Position numbers and translations under genes: made by a program
Part shown: positions 9,971 to 17,744 of the stretch, piece by piece
Layout: every line of letters begins with the position of its first letter
Numbering within the stretch: position 1 is the first letter of the stretch
Notes under the pieces: generated by a model
Told to the model about the DNA's origin: nothing
Seen by the model: only the letters and a program-made list of their open reading frames with translations
Database searches by the model: none
Assembly: GCA_965203255.1 (NCBI GenBank)
Contig: OZ241882.1
Location: 6,076,001 to 6,140,000, forward strand
DNA: 64,000 nucleotides
DNA from: JAPOUP01 sp965203255
GTDB taxonomy: Bacteria > Pseudomonadota > Alphaproteobacteria > Rhodobacterales > Rhodobacteraceae
Direction: 5' to 3'

Positions 9971-11436
9971 GCCTCGTATGTTCAGAGAATCAGAAATGAA
10001 CGGAGGTGGTGGCTGTGGAAAAATTTGGCGCGTTTTTCTGTGCAGAACATGCCTGTTGCCTTCCGCCGTCCCTCCGGTTCATTCCTGTGTCGGGACCGCC
10101 GCCGTCGGTCACTACCGGCGGCGGTGCGGGGCCCTGCCCCGCAGGACGGGTTGGACCGATACCGCCCTGGATCGCAGCTGCGGATCCGTCCGGAAGCGTG
10201 GTCGGCCCGCCCTCCCGTCCGTCTCCCGGGTCCTGGATGGATGCCTGGGTTTTCAGAACCGGATCATCGCGAGGACAGGAGCGGGAGAGCATGACAGCAA
10301 TGGTCGCCGGAACCGGCGCAGGCAAGCGTACACCCGACATCCACGTCAACGGGCGTGACTTCACGGCCACCAACGACACGGTCGGCCTGCGCAGGGTCGG
10401 CCGCCTCCTCAGGGAGGGCGGCGCCACGCGGGCCGTCATGGAGGCCACGGGGCGCATGCACCGGGCCCTTCCGCAGTCGCTGCATGCCAGGGGTTTCGCC
10501 ACCCTCGTGGTGAACCCCCGCCAGGCCCGGGACCTCCCGAAGGCCGCCGGGGCCCTTGGGAGGACGGACAGGGTGGACGCCAGGATACTGGCGGCCTTCG
10601 GGGCCGCTTTCCCGGACATGCGGGCCACGGCGCCGGCCGCCGCCGCCATCGACCGGCTCCGCGACATGCCGGGGCTGCGGGACAGGCCCGTGGACCATCG
10701 CGCCGGGACGGGGACCGTCGTGCCGGAGGTCGGCGCCGGCGCGCCCGGCACGGAGGTCGGCAGGGTCCTTGAGGACATCGGCGCCGCCATCGCGGCCCTG
10801 GAGCGGCGGATCGGCGGGACGGTCGCCGGATCGCCGGAGTTCGCCGGCAGCCACCGCATCCTGGCCCCGGTGCCCGGCATCGGCCCCGTCACCGCCGCGG
10901 CGCCGGGCGCATGGATGGCCGAGCTCGGCGCCATCGGCAACCGCCAGGCCGCATCCCTGCCCGGCGTGGCCCCCCCCTCGCCCGCGACAGCGGCACCCTG
11001 AAGGGCGGGCGCCACATCGGCGGCGGACGCCGCAGGCCGAGGGATGTCGTCTATATGGCAGCGCTGTCGGCCAGCAGGCGCTCCCCGGACATGAGGGAAC
11101 TGTACCAACGGCTCCGGGAGAGGGGAAAGCCCCACAGGGTCGCCCTCGTCGCCGTCATGCGCAGGCTGGTCGTGACCGCCAGCGCCCTTCTCCGCGACCG
11201 CCGGATGTGGGAGGACCGGACGGCGGCCGCCGCCTGACGGCAGGCCGGACCGCGTCCGTCCGGCACCGAAAGCGAATCACCGGCGGGCCGGCCGGGGTCT
11301 CCCCGGCGGGCGCTTCCGGCGTGCCCGGACGGCGCCGCCTGTGGGGAACGCTGTGGAAAGGTCCGGGACAGCCGGACACGGAACCCGGAAAAAACGGAAA
11401 AAAAGCCGGATCCGGGCTTGATTCCAGACATGGATG
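9971..11436 (+). mobile_element. IS110-family element nested in IS5
   Basis: About 1.46 kb between the two IS5 halves, containing a DEDD-type IS110 transposase frame on the plus strand. IS110 elements lack inverted repeats, so the ends are deduced only from where IS5 similarity stops. The roughly 300 bp between the left edge and the transposase start is where members of the IS110 group encode their bridge RNA; a structured RNA here is inference. Confidence 0.6.
10291..11237 (+). pseudogene. IS110-family DEDD transposase, frameshifted
   Basis: DEDD transposase-recombinase of an IS110-type element. The ATG at 10291 follows a purine-rich site (GACAGGAGCGGGAGAGC). Seen: VMEATG (catalytic Glu), TDRVDAR (catalytic Asp), and the C-terminal serine-domain region VPGIGPVTA followed by GRRRPRDVVYMAAL. 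The first catalytic Asp, normally in a GIDV-K motif, reads GTGAGK here, so the residue is lost. The frame breaks at a run of eight C near 10970: codons before it are in one frame and RDSGTLKGGRHIGG onward is in another. Both defects make it inactive. Confidence 0.75.
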
Positions 11437-11733
11437 CTTCCGGTGGGCCTGGACGACCGTGCCGTCGACGGACACGTGATCGAGGCCGGACCCGTCCGGC
11501 AAAGCCCTGAAAACACGCCCGGAAACCCCGGAAAGAGCCCGGCGGCGGAACCGCCTGGAGACGCCGTTCCACTTTCCGAAGCGCTCCGGAAGGCCGCGCC
11601 ACGGCGATCCCGTGCGGAACCGCGCAGGCGCCGCCCCGCCGAAGGGGCGGCTGTCCGCCGCGGTCACTCCCGGGTCGGCCTTCCTGCCGGCAGGGATGTT
11701 CCCGGCCCGCGCCCACATGGCGTCGGCCAGCAC
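11437..11733 (-). pseudogene. IS5-family transposase, N-terminal half
   Basis: The minus strand reads LPAGRKADPGVTAADSRPF, then RTGSPWRGLPERFGKWNGV, and then the first catalytic Asp in HVSVDGTVVQAHRKH. These are the conserved N-terminal motifs of IS5-family (IS427 group) transposases. Similarity stops abruptly near 11436, where the IS110-family element begins. The remainder is at 9531-9970. Confidence 0.7.
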
Positions 11734-11780
11734 CGTCCTGTCCGCATTAATCGTTCCGCCCGCCCATGCCGCTTTTCTGA

Positions 11781-12022
11781 CTATTTCAACCTGTGTTTAC
11801 GCCAATGGGGGCTGGTCAGAGCCCGCCAACCGCCTTACTGCTGACTATGATGTTCCAGGCTCCTGTCTTGCGCGGGTCTGTGCGGCTCAAACTGTATCAC
11901 CGCTTCCCGCCGGTCATTGGCGAAAGAGGGCGGTCAGGAAGGGCATTCCGCTTCCGCCGTTACCGTCTGAGCGCCTAGGGAATCAGCTGACTTGATCTGC
12001 GGACACTCCCCCTGTACGTCCC
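11781..12022. other. Unassigned stretch right of IS5
   Basis: No gene or repeat was recognised between the IS5 edge and the degraded frame that starts near 12023. Confidence 0.3.
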
Positions 12023-12331
12023 GTGAAGCACGTGGCAAAGCAGCGGTCGGCGGATCCATTGGCCGAAATGCTTGGCAAGGCTGGACGACCTCCGATCTTG
12101 CATGGCATTGTGTCACTCTATCGCAAGACGCCAGAACCGCAAAAGGCTAGGATTGATGAGCATGAGTTTCCAAGGCCCTACAAATTCTTGCTGCCGGGCA
12201 TCGTGACTTCCGAGGTCCGCTTGCCGCATGCGTTGGACCTCGCTAACGCCTTCCAATTAGTGCTCGAGAGAAAGGGGCATCGCGTGACCTTCGTCCCTTC
12301 GGGTCAACGGGGACCGTCCCCGCCGAGCTGA
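12023..12331 (+). pseudogene. Fragment of a conserved hypothetical protein
   Basis: A 102-codon frame containing EMLGKAGRPPILHGIVSLY, then PYKFLLPGIVTSEV, then ALDLANAFQLVLERKGHRV. From memory it resembles the C-terminal part of a group of uncharacterised bacterial proteins with a PYK-LLP motif and a helical ALDLAN-LF-ALE-RGHRV segment. A complete member would be much longer, so this is probably a truncated piece. The family assignment is weak. Confidence 0.3.
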
Positions 12332-12716
12332 CTGCATCGGTCGAGAAAAGGAAAATTTGGCCCGAGCGCTTCGGCATCGCTTCGGTCATCGCAAGCGCCG
12401 GTTAAGTCAGATGTTGAATCCTCACACAATTGGCGGGTGCATGGCGAAGCCATTCGGGAATTCGGCTTTCGTGCAAGAGGATTGTCCAGGTTTTTGGCAA
12501 ACAATCAACTCTGTTTCCCGCCCCGATTATTCTCTCCTACTTGCACCCGACATCGTTGTCTGCTGATCGCTCAAGTGTAGTGCAAAGCTAAAGTGAGCAC
12601 TCGCTTGATCTTTACAATTGTCGGAAATATCCTGCGTTTTGGATCTCCGCCGACGTGCACCGCCCTCAAACCTGATCGAACCTCTCAGGTGACCAAATTT
12701 GGCCCAACATGATCAC
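12332..12716. other. Non-coding stretch before repeat cluster
   Basis: No supported coding sequence. It separates the hypothetical fragment from the repeat cluster. Confidence 0.3.
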
Positions 12717-13055
12717 GGGTGTAGCCCAGGATTCTTGTAATGACCCGGAGGCTTGATCCGCTCGGCACGCGCTCCAGTACCATGGGCCAGGAAATTGGAA
12801 AGAAAGTGTATAGGAGTCAAAAATCCTCGGTTACACCCATCAGGTCGCAGCAGCTTGACAGGAATCCTGGGTTACACCCCATGATCACTCCTTCCTTGCG
12901 GCTCAATCAATCGGCGTGTATCCCAGATTTTTGGAAATCTGTGTTTTCGGTCGATTCTCATGGGCGAAAACCGATCAAAATGCGTTCCTATGCCAAGAAA
13001 TCAAGACTCAAACAAAATTTCCAAGCGACTCATGCCAACAATCTGGGATGCACCC
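12717..13055. repeat. Cluster of five degenerate ~24 bp repeats in mixed orientation
   Basis: Five copies of a sequence near GGGTGTAACCCAGGATT-TTG occur within 340 bp. Copy 1 is plus at 12717-12743; copy 2 is minus at 12814-12838; copy 3 is minus at 12856-12879; copy 4 is plus at 12913-12936; copy 5 is minus at 13033-13055. Copies 1 and 3 share an extra TGATCA-containing flank, and copies 4 and 5 share an AATC flank and CCCAGATT in place of CCCAGGATT. The spacing is irregular, so it is not a CRISPR array. No gene lies among them. They could be operator sites, remains of a multi-site recombination or replication locus, or a dispersed host repeat. Confidence 0.6.
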
Positions 13056-13093
13056 CAATCAATCGCTTCAGCTGGTATTCATTGGCTGTTTGA

Positions 13094-13402
13094 TTAACCA
13101 TCGACCCAAAAGGTAAAGACCGGATTATGAACGAGTCGAAGAACTTCCCTATGTAGCGGGGCAAGCGGTTCCTTGTGATTTCGAATTTCAGACCAGGCAG
13201 CGTCGGCCTGCGCTTGGTTCGCGAAACTGATCACGGCCATCAAGGACTGCGGTCGCACTGTGTCGGTATCGAACCCACTTTCCGCGTGGCGGTTCAGAAC
13301 TGGGCCTACGTCTGATGCCAGACCTGATTCAATAAGATGATCCGCAAAGGACTGCCAGGCGTCGTCAAAAATCGCCCGATCAATTCCCGGCTTCAGATCG
13401 AA
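13094..13402 (-). pseudogene. 5'-truncated DUF6614-like small protein
   Basis: The minus strand is open from 13402 (directly after a TAG) to a TAA at 13094. It has no possible start codon at the left end, so the true N-terminus is missing. The translation begins FDLKPGIDRAIFDDAW and continues with SLMAVISFANQAQADAAWS and LHREVLRLVHNPVFTFW. The pattern is that of the DUF6614 family of about 110-aa ferredoxin-fold proteins. It sits just downstream of, and on the same strand as, the EamA exporter. Confidence 0.5.
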
Positions 13403-13445
13403 CTAGTTCACTAGCTGCGGCATGGCAATTCGAGTGACGGCGTCC

Positions 13446-14417
13446 TTAGGGGGCAGCGATTGGTGGGCGGCGCCGTTTTCCCGAGAGTGAATTTCCTGCA
13501 ATCGCCGCAAGCAGGAACGTGCCGCCAACCAGTGTGTTGACGCTCGCAGTCTCGCCAAGGAAGAGCCAGACCCAGAATGGCCCAAGCAGCACCTCGGTTA
13601 GGGACAGCAACGTAAGTTCGGCAGCAGTCAAGCTCCGCGACCCAAGCGTGTAAAGTATCAGTCCGGCACCCACCTGAAACACACCCATACCCATAGCGAT
13701 ACCGCCGTCTTGCAACGACAGAACCAGTGGCAGCTTCAGATATTGGCATATGCCGAGCATCATGACGATGGCAAAGATCCCGGACAGGAATACAGAGGGT
13801 AGCATTTCGCCTGTCCGCCCCCAACGCAACGCAACGGTGAAGACGGCAAATCCGAACGCTGAACCGAGTGCAGCAAGACTTCCCTTTAGAGTGACGCTGC
13901 CGGACTTATCGGCTACCATGATGGCAATGCCGCCAATGGCGACGGCAATCGCTATCGAGGTTGCCGGACGCACCGATTCACTCAGGAAAATTCGGCCCAG
14001 AATAGCGGCCATGAACGGCGCCGTCGCAAAAAGCAGCATGGCATTCGCCACAGAAGTGTTCTGGATTGAGTAAACTCCGCCGGAATACGCCGCCACGAGT
14101 GACAGTCCCGCTATCACCGCAGGTAAGCCGATGCGGCGCATCTGGACGAAAGCGCTTTCGCCCGACCTCAGGCGAATGACCATGTAGAGAAACACCGAAA
14201 GGCTGATCGACCGATAGAGCAATATCTGCCAGACGACGGCTTCTTCGATCAGGCGGATGCCCAAGCCCACAGTTGACCAAAGGACTCCGGCCGCAAAGAC
14301 GAAGAGCACCCCGTACTTGTGGGAGTCCGCTGCAAATGTAGGAGAGTCTGCGGTTGTCATCGGGAGTCGATCAACGAGGTCTTGCGTCGAAAGATAACCC
14401 CATGGAACAAAGGCCAA
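13446..14417 (-). CDS. EamA/DMT-family transporter
   Basis: Inner-membrane exporter of the drug/metabolite transporter superfamily, 323 aa with about ten hydrophobic segments arranged as two EamA repeats (about residues 35-165 and 180-315). Typical motifs include GVLWSTVGLGIRL at the first helix and AMLLFATAPFMAAILGRIFL at the end of the first repeat. An internal ATG at 14360 (MTTADSP) would give a 304-aa protein and is also plausible. The substrate is unknown. The gene appears intact. Confidence 0.82.
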   Translation of the reverse strand: MAFVPWGYLSTQDLVDRLPMTTADSPTFAADSHKYGVLFVFAAGVLWSTVGLGIRLIEEAVVWQILLYRSISLSVFLYMVIRLRSGESAFVQMRRIGLPAVIAGLSLVAAYSGGVYSIQNTSVANAMLLFATAPFMAAILGRIFLSESVRPATSIAIAVAIGGIAIMVADKSGSVTLKGSLAALGSAFGFAVFTVALRWGRTGEMLPSVFLSGIFAIVMMLGICQYLKLPLVLSLQDGGIAMGMGVFQVGAGLILYTLGSRSLTAAELTLLSLTEVLLGPFWVWLFLGETASVNTLVGGTFLLAAIAGNSLSGKRRRPPIAAP

Positions 14418-14585
14418 TCTCTCGTTTGCGACATTGATGCGGTGCTTTGTCCCTCTTTTTCGGTCGTTTGTGATGGATGCTGGGTGGTCCGCTTAGCGGT
14501 CGGTCGAAGGGTTCGTCAATCTGCACGTCGTGCGAGCGGCCGCTGCGGTGGAGTGGTGTGAGCGTTCCAATATGCCCTTTAGGGC

Positions 14586-15749
14586 CTATGCGGTAGAAAG
14601 ATGTTGAAGTGCGTCCATGAGAGGCAAAGCGCGAATATCATCTCCTACCGGCACCTCCCTATCACCGGCATAGACCAGTATCCGTTGCTCGGAGCCTAGG
14701 TCATCTGATGCGATGTGAAAGCCACGGCTGACCTTCGGCGAAGTCGTGCGCTTCACCTCGATGGTCCAGAGCGCACCCCTAGGCAACCTAAGGACGAGAT
14801 CGATTTCGGATCCGGCCGAGGAGCGGTAGAAGCTCGCCTCAGTGCCACGAGGGGCGGCTGAAATCAGGTTCTCGATGCAGAACCCCTCCCAGCTTCCACC
14901 GACGACCGGATGCCCGAGCAGGCCCTCTCTGGTTCCGAGGTTCAGGAGGGCGTGGGTGAGTCCACTGTCGCGGATGTAGGTCTTGGGTGACTTGACGAGG
15001 CGCTTTCCGAGATTCGAATGCCAGGGCGGCAGCCGACGCACGAGCATCAGGTCGACGAGGAGGTCGAGATACCGCGCCACCGTCTGGCCTGACACGCCGA
15101 GACCTGTCGCCAACTTGGCGGCATTCAGCAAGCCGCCCTGGCTATGGGCCAGCATGGTCCAGAAGCGGCGCAGCGTCTCGGCCGGGATGCGCAAGCCAAA
15201 GGCCGGGATGTCTCGCTCGAGATATGTACGGATGAAGTCCTCACGCCACGACAGGCTGTCGCGGTCGCTTGAGGCGAGATAGCTATCGGGAAACCCTCCG
15301 CGCAGCCAGATCGGCGAAAGCGTGTCCTTGCCGGTCTCCAGAAGCCCGAAAGGGGTCAGCTCATGATAGCTGACGCGACCGGCTAGCGACTCCGCGCTTT
15401 GGTGCAGGAGGGTTTCGGAGGCGGAACCCAGGAGCAGGAATTGCCCCGTACGGAAGCCTTTCCGTCGTCGCCGATCGATCTGGCCCCGAAGCGCCTTGAA
15501 CAGGTTCGGCACAATTTGGACCTCGTCGATCACGACGAGGCGACCCATCTGCTCATCGAGATAGAGGTCGGGCTCATCGAGAATCTGCCGGTCGGCGCTC
15601 CGTTCCATGTCGAGGTAGACGGCATCGCATGTCTCGGCGACCTTCTGGGCAAGGGTGGTCTTTCCGACCTGGCGTGGACCAAGAAGAACCACGCCAGCCT
15701 GACGCCTCAGGGCCCCTTCAATCGACTGCCTGTGTCTGCGCTCGATCAT
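14586..15749 (-). CDS. AAA ATPase with DUF4143 domain
   Basis: Cytoplasmic ATP-binding protein of the AAA_14/DUF4143 family, 387 aa, full length. Walker A is GPRQVGKTT near residue 25, Walker B is LVVIDEVQ near residue 72, and the sensor region is LLLGSASE. The C-terminal DUF4143 part has the PD-(D/E)XK-like pattern of an acidic pair followed by a lysine: EIDLVLRLPRG, then WTIEVKR. These proteins are widespread and often sit in mobile or defence regions; their role is poorly known. No clear partner lies beside it. Confidence 0.85.
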   Translation of the reverse strand: MIERRHRQSIEGALRRQAGVVLLGPRQVGKTTLAQKVAETCDAVYLDMERSADRQILDEPDLYLDEQMGRLVVIDEVQIVPNLFKALRGQIDRRRRKGFRTGQFLLLGSASETLLHQSAESLAGRVSYHELTPFGLLETGKDTLSPIWLRGGFPDSYLASSDRDSLSWREDFIRTYLERDIPAFGLRIPAETLRRFWTMLAHSQGGLLNAAKLATGLGVSGQTVARYLDLLVDLMLVRRLPPWHSNLGKRLVKSPKTYIRDSGLTHALLNLGTREGLLGHPVVGGSWEGFCIENLISAAPRGTEASFYRSSAGSEIDLVLRLPRGALWTIEVKRTTSPKVSRGFHIASDDLGSEQRILVYAGDREVPVGDDIRALPLMDALQHLSTA

Positions 15750-16128
15750 ACCTTGTATTTATTCCATTGAATGGAAGATTTGCAAGGTACTAGTCGATCC
15801 ACGTTCCTGAATTGAGGTCTTCCCTTGTTGTGACCGGCGACCAAGTCGTCCCAAACGCCGCCGTTCCCCGGTCATTGTGTGCCGGTGGGCGGATTGAAAG
15901 CTGGCATGTGCATAGTATGTGCACTGCGGGTTCGCCTGCCGACCGATGGGTCCAAGTAGATCGCTGAATGCCATTCAAAGCAGCCACCGAGGCCTCGCGG
16001 TTGTCTATTTCGCCTACGATGGACGGTGGCGGTTTGGGCTTGATTTCAGTGTGTTGCGGCTTGCCGTGTGCGTCAGATGTTCATGGTACGATCGCGTGGT
16101 TACGGGCCGTAACACGTATCCCACTTGG
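15750..16128. other. Intergenic region, nothing recognised
   Basis: About 380 bp between the ATPase and the aldehyde dehydrogenase relic. I saw no supported gene on either strand. Confidence 0.3.
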
Positions 16129-16815
16129 CTAGTTCAGCCGAGTCACAAAACGGCTCTGAAGGTAGCCCTCTATCGCTTCGGAGCCGCCCTCGGTCCCGAT
16201 GCCTGAATCCTTGATCCTTGATCCCGCTGAAGGGCACTTCTGCTGCGCCCAATCCGAGCTGGTTTATGCTGAGCATGCCGGATTGAACTTCATCCTGAAG
16301 TCTCTGTGGCCGCGCCGAGGAGGATGTCCAAGCGTAGGCCGCCAAACCAAAAGCAAGGCGATTTGACTCAGCGCATGCTTCATCACCGGTCCAAACGGCT
16401 CTTCGTTTATGATCTCTGCATCGGTGGGTGCCGCGGAAAGAACAGTGGGTTCGAAGAAGTTCCCTTCGTTGCCAATGCGTCGACCCCCGGTCAAAAGGCG
16501 TGCGCTCGCGACCGACGGCGTCTGCGACCATTCTGTTGAGCGCGGGAATGCGTCGGTCATTGGCAAGCGGCCCAATTTCTGACGTGGGGTCGGTCCCTAG
16601 CCAAACGCGCATCGAACGCGCGGCTTTGACAAAACTGGCCTTGAATGCATCCGCCACAGGATTCTGCACTAGAAAGCGGGTCGGTGCTATGCAGACCTGG
16701 CCGGCGTGTCGGAATTTGAAATCCGCCATGGCCTGAACCGAACGGTCAATGTCCGCATTGTCGAAAACGATAACGGTTACATCATCCGCATTGATGCTCG
16801 TCGAAACAACGTCAT
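16129..16815 (-). pseudogene. Aldehyde dehydrogenase C-terminal relic
   Basis: The minus strand carries pieces of a succinate-semialdehyde-type dehydrogenase in different frames: VIVFDNADIDRSVQAMADFK, then HAGQVCIAPTRFLVQ with the catalytic Cys in GQVC, then IGPLAND. In a second frame follow LLTGGRRIGNEGNFFEPTVL and INEEPFGPV. Back in the first frame follow SNRLAFGLAAYAW and EVPFSGIKDQG, and it ends in GYLQSRFVTRLN and a TAG. The N-terminal half including the glycine motif is absent. It is joined directly to the DUF6499-like fragment on its 5' side. Confidence 0.75.
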
Positions 16816-17090
16816 CACTGGGAAGCGGTGCAACGAACCCTACCGCTGCCGGAGCGGTCGATGGAGTCCAGAACACGGGTGCATGAGGGGCTTCGATATC
16901 CAGATCAACCGGGAAATCGTAAACCCCATGCAGCCGACGATTTCAGTCCATCCCGCATCTGCGGGTAGTCAGCGCGATAATCCGAATTACGGCGCAAGCA
17001 TTCCCAGGCCAATCCGGATATGTCGAGGCTTCCGAAATGTACATTTCCGATCTCGTCGGCAGCGACGGGTGTGAAGTCAAGATATTGGCT
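16816..17090 (-). pseudogene. DUF6499/DUF2285-type regulator N-terminal relic
   Basis: The minus strand reads DEIGNVHFGSLDISGLAWEC, LRRNSDYRADYP, then AAWGLRFPG. A one-base slip at about 16910 is followed by DLDIEAPHAPVFWTPSTAP. This resembles the N-terminus of the putative transcriptional regulators (DUF6499, often with DUF2285) found in alphaproteobacterial islands, whose pattern is WEFLRRNPDYRRDY, WGLRFP, APVFWTP. It has no start codon and is fused to the aldehyde dehydrogenase relic. It lies immediately downstream of the Argonaute C-terminus on the same strand. Family recognition is from memory. Confidence 0.5.
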
Positions 17091-17122
17091 GTGAGGTCAA
17101 CGGTTTTCACAGGCTGGTCCCG

Positions 17123-17243
17123 TCAAATGTAAAATTCAAAGGGCTGTAGATTGGCATCCTTCGCGCTTCCCATCACGAGGATGTCGCCGACCTTGTCTGC
17201 AATTCTGATCTTGACGGGCTGCCCATCATTGTAGCTTGCAGAG
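17123..17243 (-). pseudogene. C-terminal tail of a short prokaryotic Argonaute
   Basis: Forty codons on the minus strand, read away from the IS30 edge: YNDGQPVKIRIADKVGDIL, then LQPFEFYI and a TGA. The ends of prokaryotic Argonaute PIWI domains have this form (LPVTIRFA..VGEV, then LPF.FYI at the very C-terminus). The MID part of such a protein lies on the other side of the IS30 composite on the same strand (20461-20883), which supports a single original gene. About 230 residues of the PIWI domain between the two pieces are missing. Confidence 0.65.
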
Positions 17244-17744
17244 GCCCCATTCCACCCTGAAGTGCAACACCAGTGGCGGTGGTGACCGGTTTTCCGGCCG
17301 CATGATGTTGCGTATCGGCCAGGAAGCGGCGACAGTCCCTGTGATGCAACATGGGAGACTGCCATGCCCGAGGGCTACCGCCACCTGACCCGGGACGAAA
17401 GATGCCAGATCGGCGCGCTGAAGGAAAGCGGGCTCTCCGACGGTGCGGTCGCCGCCCGTCTGGGCCGTGACCGGACGACGGTCTGGCGGGAGATGCGCCG
17501 TAACGGCGGGGATTCGGGATACAGCCCGGGCGAGGCGCAGGGGAGGGCGGAGGCCCGCCGCGGCGCGGCTTCCTCGAACCCGAGGAAGATGACGCCCGAC
17601 CGGTGGGCGCGCGTGGAGGGGCTTCTGGCGGAGGGCTGGAGCCCGGAGCAGGTCGCGGGACGGCTGCGTCTGGAGGGCGGCTGGACGGTGGGCCGCCAGT
17701 GGATATATGAGCGTGTGAGGGCCGACCGGAAGGCGGGCGGCAGG

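Larger units (their letters stand above)
9531..11780 (-). mobile_element. IS5-family element interrupted by an IS110-family element
   Basis: Two halves of an IS5-family (IS427-like) element in the same minus orientation flank an IS110-family element. The N-terminal half of the transposase lies at 11437-11733 and the C-terminal half at 9531-9970. The outer ends are approximate because I could not fix the terminal inverted repeats. The base composition is far more GC-rich than the flanking host DNA. Confidence 0.65.

Noticed and set aside
12717..13055. CRISPR array
   Set aside because: The repeats are degenerate, in both orientations and irregularly spaced, and no cas genes are present.
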